From Eubacterium sp. (lineage in GTDB: Bacteria; Bacillota; Clostridia; Lachnospirales; Lachnospiraceae): 52,280 nt of DNA. The notes beneath the pieces were generated by a model that worked only from the letters and a program-made list of their open reading frames with translations, searched no databases and was not told the origin of the DNA. Below are positions 8,677 to 15,959 of the stretch, in pieces. The translations under genes were made by a program, and so were the position numbers. Each line of letters opens with the position of its first letter. Position 1 is the stretch's first letter. The stretch spans positions 1 to 52,280 of the forward strand of contig JALERM010000108.1 of assembly GCA_022764165.1 (NCBI GenBank). The letters are read 5' to 3'.

Positions 8677-9741
8677 TTAGATATCTAATTTCATGTCTCC
8701 ATTTTTAATGAATCCATGTTTTCTCATAAATTCAGATACAATTAATGTAATTACAGCCGGTAATATGATCTGAATCAACAGAATCTTAATCAGGACGATG
8801 ACCGGGTCTTCTGTCTGGGTCATGACCTGCCATGTCATAATCTGCCCTACGAATCCTGCAGTACCCATGCCGGAACCGGTGGCGTTGCTGGTCATATGCA
8901 GCAGCATAGTGGATACCGGACCCAGGACAGCACTGGATATGATTGCAGGAAGCCAGATCAGAGGATGGCGCATGATGTTCGGTACCTGCAGCATGGAAGT
9001 GCCCACGCCCTGTGCCAGAAGACCGCCCATTTTATTTTCACGGTAGCTGGCTACGGCAAATCCTACCATGTTGCAGCAGCAGCCCACGGTTGCAGCTCCT
9101 GCAGCCAGACCGGACAGGTTCAGGATGATACCCAGTGCAGCAGAACTGATTGGCAGTGTCAGGATCATACCCATCAGCACGGATACGACAATACCCATCA
9201 AAAACGGCTGCTGTTCTGTTCCCCAGTTAATCAGACTTCCCAGCCATGTCATAAAGGAGGAAATTGGCGGCCCTGCCAACAGGCCGACAGCGGAACCTGC
9301 ACCGATGGTAATCAGTGGGGTTACAATAATATCAATTTTGGTTTTACCGGCAACCAGATGGCCGATTTCGATACCTACATAAGCTGCAACAAATGCTCCC
9401 AGAGGTTCTCCAGGTCCGGCAAGTACGATTGTTCCGTCAGCCATAAAAGTACCGGCAAGGATTTTGGAAGCGTAGCCGCCTACAAGACCGCAGGTGGCAG
9501 CAGAAAGAACGACAAGAGGACTTTCTTTGAATTTATAGGCTACGCCGACACCAATGCCGGCACAGGTAGCGGCTGCGGCAGCTTTTCCCGCCAGAAAAAT
9601 CAGATTTCCGACAGATCCTCCAGCAAATGTACCGATTTGCTGAATGATTGTTCCGACAATCAGTGTGGCAAACAATCCCATAGCCATACCGCTGAGACCG
9701 TCAATAAAAACACGGTTTAGATATTTTTTTATCAGGTTCAT
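8677..9741 (-). CDS. PfoR-like membrane protein (PTS EIIC_2 family)
   Basis: 354 residues from ATG 9741 with AAAGGAG 9 bases ahead; a 7-codon longer frame from 9762 overlaps that site. Highly hydrophobic with about ten membrane segments and many glycines (GIGVGVAYKFKES, GAGSAVGLLAGPPI, GCCCNMVGFAVASYRENK, MGTAGFVGQIMTWQ). This matches the PTS_EIIC_2 family to which the Clostridium perfringens PfoR protein belongs; that protein was first described as a regulator but looks like a transporter. No phosphotransfer cysteine or IIB domain is fused. Substrate unknown. Transcribed alone, convergent with ddh. Confidence 0.75.
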   Translation of the reverse strand: MNLIKKYLNRVFIDGLSGMAMGLFATLIVGTIIQQIGTFAGGSVGNLIFLAGKAAAAATCAGIGVGVAYKFKESPLVVLSAATCGLVGGYASKILAGTFMADGTIVLAGPGEPLGAFVAAYVGIEIGHLVAGKTKIDIIVTPLITIGAGSAVGLLAGPPISSFMTWLGSLINWGTEQQPFLMGIVVSVLMGMILTLPISSAALGIILNLSGLAAGAATVGCCCNMVGFAVASYRENKMGGLLAQGVGTSMLQVPNIMRHPLIWLPAIISSAVLGPVSTMLLHMTSNATGSGMGTAGFVGQIMTWQVMTQTEDPVIVLIKILLIQIILPAVITLIVSEFMRKHGFIKNGDMKLDI

Positions 9742-9783
9742 AATAATAGACTCCTTTCTCATGTGTCTGTGAGTTTTCGCTGA

Positions 9784-9802
9784 TTGTTACAGCACGTAAC
9801 AA
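9784..9802. promoter_or_regulatory. Operator-like perfect dyad at the pfoR-like promoter
   Basis: TTGTTAC (9784-9790), AGCAC, GTAACAA (9796-9802): perfect 7-base arms with a 5-base spacer, directly abutting the -10 element on the transcribed side and so covering the likely start point. Its position suits a repressor; the regulator is unknown. Confidence 0.5.
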
Positions 9803-9831
9803 AGTCTAACACGAATAGAAAGGCCGTGCAA
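9803..9831 (-). promoter_or_regulatory. Sigma-A promoter of the pfoR-like gene
   Basis: Minus strand -35 TTGCAC (9826-9831), 17-base spacer, -10 TAGACT (9803-9808). Confidence 0.55.
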
Positions 9832-9866
9832 GAGATTTATGCGATTTCTGTAAAGAAAATTGTAAA

Positions 9867-9892
9867 TATATGTGTAAAGTATATGTGTAAAG
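9867..9892. repeat. Tandem duplication of a 13-base box upstream of the pfoR-like gene
   Basis: TATATGTGTAAAG occurs twice without a gap (9867-9879 and 9880-9892), upstream of the -35 of the pfoR-like gene and just downstream of the tRNA terminator. A further partial copy (CTGTAAAG) is at about 9849. Could be an activator site; no regulator identified. Confidence 0.4.
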
Positions 9893-9921
9893 AAAACTGA
9901 ACAATGAAGCCTACCAAAAGG

Positions 9922-9956
9922 AAAAAGCTTCTGAACTGTTAAGATCAGAAGCTTTT
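9922..9956 (-). terminator. Intrinsic terminator of the tRNA-Met gene
   Basis: On the minus strand AAAAGCTTCTGA and TCAGAAGCTTTTT form a 12-base stem with a 10-base loop, directly downstream of the tRNA. Confidence 0.85.
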
Positions 9957-9962
9957 ATAGAG

Positions 9963-10036
<74 letters not shown>

Positions 10037-10047
10037 ATGATATTTAT

Positions 10048-10076
10048 ATTATAGTCTTATTATATGTATTTGTCAA
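10048..10076 (-). promoter_or_regulatory. Consensus promoter of the tRNA-fMet gene
   Basis: Minus strand -35 TTGACA (10071-10076), 17-base spacer, -10 TATAAT (10048-10053): a perfect consensus promoter, as expected for a stable RNA gene. Confidence 0.85.
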
Positions 10077-10192
10077 ATGTGATATTCAACTATTTTACAT
10101 CTTTTATCATGAAGATAATTAGATGAATAATTTTATTTATAGAAAATAATTGAAAATTATTTCTTAATATTTTATAAAATGCTATTTATAGG

Positions 10193-10237
10193 TTGATATA
10201 CATGAAAAATATGCTAAAATAAATTAGTCGACAAATT
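10193..10237 (+). promoter_or_regulatory. Promoter and candidate operator of the marR-ABC operon
   Basis: -35 TTGATA (10193-10198), 16-base spacer, -10 TAAAAT (10215-10220). Directly after it lies ATTAGTCGACAAAT (about 10223-10236), an imperfect palindrome centred on GTCGAC. A MarR repressor encoded by the first gene binding here would block its own operon; the assignment is inferred from position. Confidence 0.5.
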
Positions 10238-10290
10238 AAAATTATTTTTGTTAAAAGGTTTAAGATGTCAAAAGACAGGAGGGAATGAAA

Positions 10291-10752
10291 GTGGAACAGG
10301 AGCTTTTAAAGGATTCCGTTCAGGGGTGTTTGTTCGGGGTTTCTCACAAATTTTTCCGGTATAATTTTGACCGGGTATCGAAGCTGGATATCCATCCGGG
10401 GCAGATACCTCTTCTGCATCTTCTGGGGACTCAGGAGGGGTTGAGCCAGAAAGAAATTGCCCGGAAGCTGGGTATCAAACCACCGACAGTTAATGTTTCC
10501 ATTCAGAGAATGGAAAAAGGTGGGTATGTATATCGACAGACTGATCTGAAAGATCAAAGAGTTACGCGAATCTATCTGACGGATAAAGGGAAAGAGATAG
10601 AAGAGAAAATTGTGGCTATGATGGCCGAAAGTGAGGAGATCATTATCAGAGGATTTTCTGAGAGTGAGATCTGCCTGATGAAAAGGATGCTGCGCCAGAT
10701 GGCTGATAATCTGGATCAGGCGTTCCAGAATGATAAGGATGAAGGGAGATAA
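10291..10752 (+). CDS. MarR family transcriptional regulator
   Basis: 153 residues from GTG 10291; an ATG at 10285 is in frame but leaves only 2 bases to AGGAGG (10277-10282), whereas GTG gives 8. Winged-helix core at about residues 35-110: LSQKEIARKLGIKPPTVNVSIQRMEKGGYVYR and the wing DQRVTRIYLTDKG, both standard MarR features; long helices at the ends form the dimer interface. It precedes two ABC exporter genes by 2 bases, the usual arrangement for a ligand-released repressor of a drug or peptide exporter. Ligand unknown. Confidence 0.88.
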   Translation: MEQELLKDSVQGCLFGVSHKFFRYNFDRVSKLDIHPGQIPLLHLLGTQEGLSQKEIARKLGIKPPTVNVSIQRMEKGGYVYRQTDLKDQRVTRIYLTDKGKEIEEKIVAMMAESEEIIIRGFSESEICLMKRMLRQMADNLDQAFQNDKDEGR

Positions 10753-10754
10753 AT

Positions 10755-12812
10755 ATGCGAAAATTAATGAAATATCTGAAACGTTCTGCAGGATTTATCG
10801 TGATGATTGTTTTGCTCTTATTTCTGCAGGCGTATTGCGAACTTTCGCTTCCGTCCTACACATCCAATATTGTGAATGTGGGGATACAGCAGAAAGGTAT
10901 CGAGGACGGTGTGCCCAAACAGATGCGAAAAGAAACGATGGAGCATCTGAAGCTATTTATGAATGAAGAGGAACAGGAGAAGGTATCGTTGTGTTATCAG
11001 GAAAAGGGTGATAGTTATCAGCTTGAAAAGATAGATGATGAGACCAGGGCAGAATTGAATGACATTCTGGGTAAGGCGGAGCTGATGATGAGCAGCCTTA
11101 CAGAGCAGGAAGAAATGGCAGAAAAGATTGACGGAATGCCAGATACTATGCTGAATCAGATAGCAGTGCTGTTTGTTCAGAAAGAGTATGAGGCTATGGG
11201 CGAAAATCTGGATTCCATACAGATGAAGTATCTGCTTCGTACCGGGCTTTTGATGCTTGGTCTGGCACTGATTGGAATGATTGCAGCAGTATGTGTGACT
11301 TTCCTGGCAGCAAGAGTAGCAGCTGCCCTCGGTCATGATCTGCGTGATGCTGTATACCGCAAGGTCATCGGCTTTTCCAGCGGAGAATACAGTCGTTTCT
11401 CCACAGCTTCTCTGATTACCAGAAGCACCAATGATATCCAGCAAGTGCAGACGATGATGACCATGCTGTTTCGTATTGCCTGTTTTGCACCGATTATGGG
11501 TATCGGCGGTATATTGAAAGCTTTGCAGACAAATGTTTCCATGAGCTGGATTATTGCCCTGGCGGTGGGTGTGATTCTGCTGGTGATTATGCTGCTGTTT
11601 GTAATAGCAATGCCCAGATTTAAAAAGCTGCAGGTGCTGATTGACCGGATGAACCTTGTGACCAGAGAATTGCTGACCGGTATTATGGTTACCCGTGCTT
11701 TCAGCCGTGAAAAACATGAAGAAGAACGATTTGAAAAAGCAAATCATGATCTGATGAAGACCAATCTTTTTGTAAACCGTTGTATGACATTTATGATGCC
11801 GATCATTATGCTGATTATGAACTGTGTATCACTTCTGATCGTGTATTTTGGTTCTCATGCCATTGACGCAGGAAACATGCAGGTGGGTGATATGATGGCG
11901 TTTATTCAGTATGCCATGCAGATTATTATGTCTTTCCTGATGCTGACGATGCTGTCAATCATGCTGCCCAGAGCCAGTGTATCTGCAGGACGTATCAGTG
12001 AAGTGCTGGAAACAGAAACTTTAATCCACGATCCGGAAAAACCGTCTGTACCGGCTGAGACAGAGAAAGGAACTGTTTCCTTTGAACACGTTTCATTCGC
12101 TTATCCCGATGCAGAAGAAAATGTACTGACAGATATTCACTTTACAGCTAAGAAAGGTGAAACGGTGGCAATCATCGGAAGTACCGGAAGCGGCAAGAGT
12201 ACCCTGGTCAATCTGATTCCCCGCTTCTATGATGTGACAGAAGGAACGGTCAGAATTGATGGAGTGGATGTGCGTCAGATGACGCAGAAGGATGTGCGTG
12301 ACCGTCTCGGTTATGTGCCGCAGAAAGGTGTACTGTTCTCAGGAACGATTGACTCTAATATTCGATTTGGACGACCGGAAGCACCAACGGAGGAAGTGGA
12401 ACGTGCTGCCCGGATTGCACAGGCAGAAGAATTTATCCTGGCAAAGCCGGAGGGTTATCAGTCTCCGATCGCACAGGGTGGAACCAATGTATCCGGTGGT
12501 CAGAAACAGCGTTTGTCCATTGCCCGTGCGATTGAGAAAAATCCGGAAATACTGATTTTTGATGACAGTTTTTCTGCGTTGGATTATAAAACAGATGTGG
12601 CAGTACGAAAAGCCTTGAAAGAGGCAACTGCAGACACTACAACGATTATCGTTGCACAGCGAATCAGTACGATTCTTCATGCAGATAAGATTATTGTACT
12701 GGATGAGGGCAGGATGGCCGGTATAGGAACCCATAAAGAGTTGATGAAGAACTGTGAGGTATATCAGCAGATTGCCAAATCACAGCTTTCAGAGGAGGAA
12801 CTGGCAGAATGA
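10755..12812 (+). CDS. Heterodimeric ABC exporter, degenerate-site subunit (permease-ATPase)
   Basis: 685 residues. Six membrane helices, then an ATPase domain (about 440-670) with Walker A GSTGSGKST, signature VSGGQKQR, Walker B ILIFDDSFSALD and switch VAQRIST. The catalytic glutamate after Walker B is Asp and the switch histidine is Gln, so this subunit's own ATP site is predicted inactive while its signature motif is canonical. That is the pattern of the degenerate partner in TM287/288, BmrCD or LmrCD. Residues about 40-150 between the first two helices form an unusually large hydrophilic, Glu-rich extracytoplasmic insert. Stop overlaps the next start by 4 bases (ATGA). Likely exports drugs, lipids or peptides. 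Confidence 0.92.
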   Translation: MRKLMKYLKRSAGFIVMIVLLLFLQAYCELSLPSYTSNIVNVGIQQKGIEDGVPKQMRKETMEHLKLFMNEEEQEKVSLCYQEKGDSYQLEKIDDETRAELNDILGKAELMMSSLTEQEEMAEKIDGMPDTMLNQIAVLFVQKEYEAMGENLDSIQMKYLLRTGLLMLGLALIGMIAAVCVTFLAARVAAALGHDLRDAVYRKVIGFSSGEYSRFSTASLITRSTNDIQQVQTMMTMLFRIACFAPIMGIGGILKALQTNVSMSWIIALAVGVILLVIMLLFVIAMPRFKKLQVLIDRMNLVTRELLTGIMVTRAFSREKHEEERFEKANHDLMKTNLFVNRCMTFMMPIIMLIMNCVSLLIVYFGSHAIDAGNMQVGDMMAFIQYAMQIIMSFLMLTMLSIMLPRASVSAGRISEVLETETLIHDPEKPSVPAETEKGTVSFEHVSFAYPDAEENVLTDIHFTAKKGETVAIIGSTGSGKSTLVNLIPRFYDVTEGTVRIDGVDVRQMTQKDVRDRLGYVPQKGVLFSGTIDSNIRFGRPEAPTEEVERAARIAQAEEFILAKPEGYQSPIAQGGTNVSGGQKQRLSIARAIEKNPEILIFDDSFSALDYKTDVAVRKALKEATADTTTIIVAQRISTILHADKIIVLDEGRMAGIGTHKELMKNCEVYQQIAKSQLSEEELAE

Positions 12813-14635
12813 GTGAAATGAAAAGACCGAAAATGCATGGACCGGGCCCCAAGGGTGGGGAGAAAGCTAAAGACTTTGGGGATGCGATGAAGAAACTGAT
12901 CCGTTATATGAGCCGGTACAAATTCCGTATTCTGATTATGATGATCTTTGCGGTGGCTAGTACAGTATTCAGTATCGTGGGCCCTAAAATACTGGGAAAA
13001 GCCACTACGGAACTGTTCACCGGACTGGTGGCGAAAGTTCAGGGAACCGGAAGTATTGATTTTACAAAAATAACCAGGATTTTATTATTTCTGCTCTGTA
13101 TTTATCTGTGCAGTGCCCTGTTTTCCTTTATCCAGGGCTTTGTGATGAGTGGAATTGCCAACGACGTTTCTTACAATCTGAGAAAAGAAATATCGAAGAA
13201 AATCAACCGGCTGCCGCTGAAATATTTTGAGAGCCGGACAACAGGAGAGGTCTTGTCCCGAGTAACTAATGATGTAGATACCCTGCAGCAGAGTCTGAAC
13301 CAGAGTATTACTCAGATGATTACCTCAGTTACCACACTGATTGGTGTGTTTATCATGATGTTGAGCATCAATGTATGGATGACACTGTGTGCCCTCCTGA
13401 TTCTTCCGGTATCCATGACGATTATGGGACAGGTTATGAAACGTTCCCAGAAGTATTTTCAGCAGCAGCAGAGATATCTGGGCGAAGTAAACGGTCAGAT
13501 TGAAGAGGTGTACGGCGGCCATAATATTGTAAAAGTATTTAATAAAGAAGATGATGTGATCGCACAGTTTGAAGAAACCAATAAAAAACTATATGATTCT
13601 GCATGGAAATCTCAGACATTTTCCGGTATTATGATGCCCGTTATGCAGTTTGTCGGCAATGTGGGTTACGTGATGGTAGCCCTTCTGGGCGGAGTGTTCG
13701 TTATCCGTGGAAGTATTCAGGTAGGTGATATCCAGTCATTCTTCCAGTATATCCGTAACTTTACCCAGCCGGTACAGCAGATCGCTCAGGTGACCAATAT
13801 GCTGCAGATGGCAGCAGCAGCTTCTGAGCGAGTGTTTGAATTCCTGGAAGAGGAGGAAGAGGATCAGACTGTAGAACATCCGGTGCACACTGAAAATTTG
13901 AAAGGAAATGTGCAGTTCGAACACGTTTCATTCGGATATCAGCCGGATAAAATCATTGTAAACGACTTCTCTGCAGACATTAAGGACGGGCAGAAAATTG
14001 CGATTGTCGGTCCCACCGGTGCCGGCAAAACCACGATGGTCAAGCTGCTGATGCGTTACTATGATATCAACAGCGGCTCCATTAAAATTGATGGTCACGA
14101 TGTAAAAGACTTTAACCGAAGCGAGCTAAGAAAAATGTTCGGTATGGTATTACAGGAGACATGGCTGTTTAACGGTACGATTATGGAGAATATCCGTTAT
14201 GGTCGTCTGGATGCCACAGATGAAGAAGTGATAGCGGCGGCTAAAGCGGCGCATATTCACAAATTTATCATGTCACAGCCGGGAGGATACAATATGGTAC
14301 TGAATGAAGAAACCAGCAATGTATCCCAGGGACAGAAGCAGCTTCTGACCATTGCCCGGGCGATTCTGGCAGACAACCAGATCTTGATTCTGGACGAGGC
14401 TACATCATCCGTAGATACCCGTACAGAAGAACGGATTCAGAAAGCTATGGATAATCTGATGAGAGGAAGAACCAGCTTTGTAATCGCCCATCGTCTGTCC
14501 ACCATCCGAGATGCGGATCTGATTCTTGTCATGAAAGACGGGGATATCATCGAACAGGGAAATCATGAGGAACTGATGGCAAAAGGCGGATTCTATGCGG
14601 GACTGTATAACAGCCAGTTTGAAAAAGCGGTGTAA
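12809..14635 (+). CDS. Heterodimeric ABC exporter, catalytic subunit (permease-ATPase)
   Basis: 608 residues. A Gly/Pro/Lys-rich cytoplasmic N-terminus, six membrane helices (about 35-320), then the ATPase domain with Walker A GPTGAGKTT, signature VSQGQKQL, Walker B ILILDEATSSVD and switch IAHRLST. Here the catalytic Glu and switch His are intact but the signature motif deviates from SGGQ; this complements the defects of the 10755-12812 product, so one canonical and one degenerate ATP site form in the heterodimer. The two genes are translationally coupled and preceded by a MarR regulator, suggesting inducible export. Confidence 0.93.
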   Translation: MSEMKRPKMHGPGPKGGEKAKDFGDAMKKLIRYMSRYKFRILIMMIFAVASTVFSIVGPKILGKATTELFTGLVAKVQGTGSIDFTKITRILLFLLCIYLCSALFSFIQGFVMSGIANDVSYNLRKEISKKINRLPLKYFESRTTGEVLSRVTNDVDTLQQSLNQSITQMITSVTTLIGVFIMMLSINVWMTLCALLILPVSMTIMGQVMKRSQKYFQQQQRYLGEVNGQIEEVYGGHNIVKVFNKEDDVIAQFEETNKKLYDSAWKSQTFSGIMMPVMQFVGNVGYVMVALLGGVFVIRGSIQVGDIQSFFQYIRNFTQPVQQIAQVTNMLQMAAAASERVFEFLEEEEEDQTVEHPVHTENLKGNVQFEHVSFGYQPDKIIVNDFSADIKDGQKIAIVGPTGAGKTTMVKLLMRYYDINSGSIKIDGHDVKDFNRSELRKMFGMVLQETWLFNGTIMENIRYGRLDATDEEVIAAAKAAHIHKFIMSQPGGYNMVLNEETSNVSQGQKQLLTIARAILADNQILILDEATSSVDTRTEERIQKAMDNLMRGRTSFVIAHRLSTIRDADLILVMKDGDIIEQGNHEELMAKGGFYAGLYNSQFEKAV

Positions 14636-14650
14636 AAGATGAAAGAAAAA

Positions 14651-14682
14651 GAAGTCTGGGTGATTCCGGGCTTCTTTTATTT
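14651..14682 (+). terminator. Intrinsic terminator of the marR-ABC operon
   Basis: GAAGTCTGG (14651-14659), 6-base loop, CCGGGCTTC (14666-14674) followed by TTTTATTT; 15 bases after the stop codon of the second ABC gene. Confidence 0.85.
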
Positions 14683-14726
14683 GAAAAACTATTACAGTTC
14701 AACCTTTGATTGGGTGAGATGCCTGA

Positions 14727-14990
14727 GCGGGGTCTATAGAAAATAATGGTCGCAAAAGTCTCCATCTTCTCGGCAAACACCTAAATAGTAATAATAGATA
14801 AAGGAAAGCAGGGTCTATACAAGAAAAAAGTCTTCCAAGACCCTGTTCATTTCAGTTTTTGGGGTCTTGGAAGATGTTTTTCTTATATAGGCCCTTTTCT
14901 TAGTTTTAAAACGCTTCAAAAAGCTCTTAAAAGCAAGTGTATGAGGAAGAAAAGGGAACTTCTGATATAAAAAATCTGTATAGACCCCGC
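14727..14990. repeat. Nested inverted-repeat (foldback/MITE-like) element in the gap before cas6
   Basis: The outer arms GCGGGGTCTATA (14727-14738) and TATAGACCCCGC (14979-14990) are a perfect 12-base inverted pair bounding 264 bases. Inside lies a second dyad of 33-base arms, 14811-14843 and 14862-14894, with about four mismatches: the first begins GGGTCTATACAAG, the second ends TTATATAGGCCC, and both carry the TCTTCCAAGACCC / GGGTCTTGGAAGA core. The outer and inner left arms share GGGTCTATA. No convincing gene lies in the 14636-15212 gap. No target-site duplication is obvious. The shape fits a miniature inverted-repeat element or a long structured RNA. Confidence 0.6.
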
Positions 14991-15149
14991 ACAGACATCC
15001 AACCAAATTAAAAGGTGACGACATACCTAAAGTTCAGAAAGAATCTGCGAAAAAAGGTAGGACGAGAATTCAAATAACAATTCAAGAAACAGTATGCTGA
15101 GTGGTTACGAAAAAAATATTAGACAAAATTAAAGAATTTTTGGTTGCCG

Positions 15150-15178
15150 TTGAGGACAATTTAGAACTGTGGTATAAT
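15150..15178 (+). promoter_or_regulatory. Sigma-A promoter of the cas operon
   Basis: -35 TTGAGG (15150-15155), 17-base spacer, -10 TATAAT (15173-15178), 34 bases before the cas6 start. It is the only strong promoter seen ahead of the operon. Confidence 0.7.
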
Positions 15179-15212
15179 ATGCATTAAAATAGTTGGAAGG
15201 AGGGCGGTATAG

Positions 15213-15956
15213 TTGCGCATTGAATTATTATTTGAACTGGAACATGCAGAGTTACCGAAAGATAATAAAAGCATTTGGATTTCTTTTTTGAAAAATGTTC
15301 TTTTTAGTTGTAATAAGGGAAAGTTCTATGATCGTTATTTTTCAGGGACAAATGTAAAGGATTATACTTTTAGCGTGATTCTATCGAAACCTCAATTTGG
15401 TGGGGAAAAGATTCTGTTGGAAGACAGGTGGGTAAAAATGATTTTTTCGGCGGATGACAGAAATAAGACGGGACTTATTTTTTTTGCTGCATTCATTCAA
15501 GCGAAGAAGAGAAAGTTCCCATTACCGGATGGAAATTTAATGGTTCTGGAAAGGGTACGGCAACTTAGAGAACAGTTAATTACCAGCTCCAAAGTGGTAT
15601 TTCGGACAGTGACAGGAGGAGGTCTGGTAGTTCGGGAACATAATAAGGAAACAAATAAGGATAAGTATTATACATTTAAGGATGAAGAATTTGGTGAAAA
15701 AATAAAGAATGTGCTCAAAGTACAGGCACAGGGAGCTGGATTTTCAGAGCATCTGTCAGAAGCTATAGTAATGACGGCGATTCAGTGCAAGAAAATAGTT
15801 GTGAAGCAGTATGGTATATATGTGGACGTGACGGTTGGAGTCTTTCAGTTAGAAGGTCATCCGGATTTACTACAGTATTTTTACCAAGCAGGTTTGGGGT
15901 CAAAGCATTCTATGGGGTATGGAATGTTGGATATTATTTCTCAGGGAAATGAATAG
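15213..15956 (+). CDS. cas6: CRISPR pre-crRNA endoribonuclease Cas6
   Basis: 247 residues from TTG 15213, with AAGGAGGG (15197-15204) 8 bases ahead; no ATG lies at the N-terminus. Two ferredoxin-like RAMP halves are expected; the C-terminal glycine-rich loop GLGSKHSMGYGML (about 229-241) is the Cas6 signature G-x-G-x5-G-x-G. Cas6 cuts each repeat of the long array transcript, leaving an 8-base 5' handle on each crRNA, predicted here as ATGTAAAT. Candidate general-base histidines include H12 near the N-terminus. First gene of an eight-gene cas operon, 3 bases before cas8b. Confidence 0.88.
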   Translation: MRIELLFELEHAELPKDNKSIWISFLKNVLFSCNKGKFYDRYFSGTNVKDYTFSVILSKPQFGGEKILLEDRWVKMIFSADDRNKTGLIFFAAFIQAKKRKFPLPDGNLMVLERVRQLREQLITSSKVVFRTVTGGGLVVREHNKETNKDKYYTFKDEEFGEKIKNVLKVQAQGAGFSEHLSEAIVMTAIQCKKIVVKQYGIYVDVTVGVFQLEGHPDLLQYFYQAGLGSKHSMGYGMLDIISQGNE

Positions 15957-15959
15957 AGG

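Noticed and set aside
14815-15024. Short minus-strand frame within the foldback region
   Set aside because: Lies across the inverted repeats, no ribosome binding site, no recognisable sequence.
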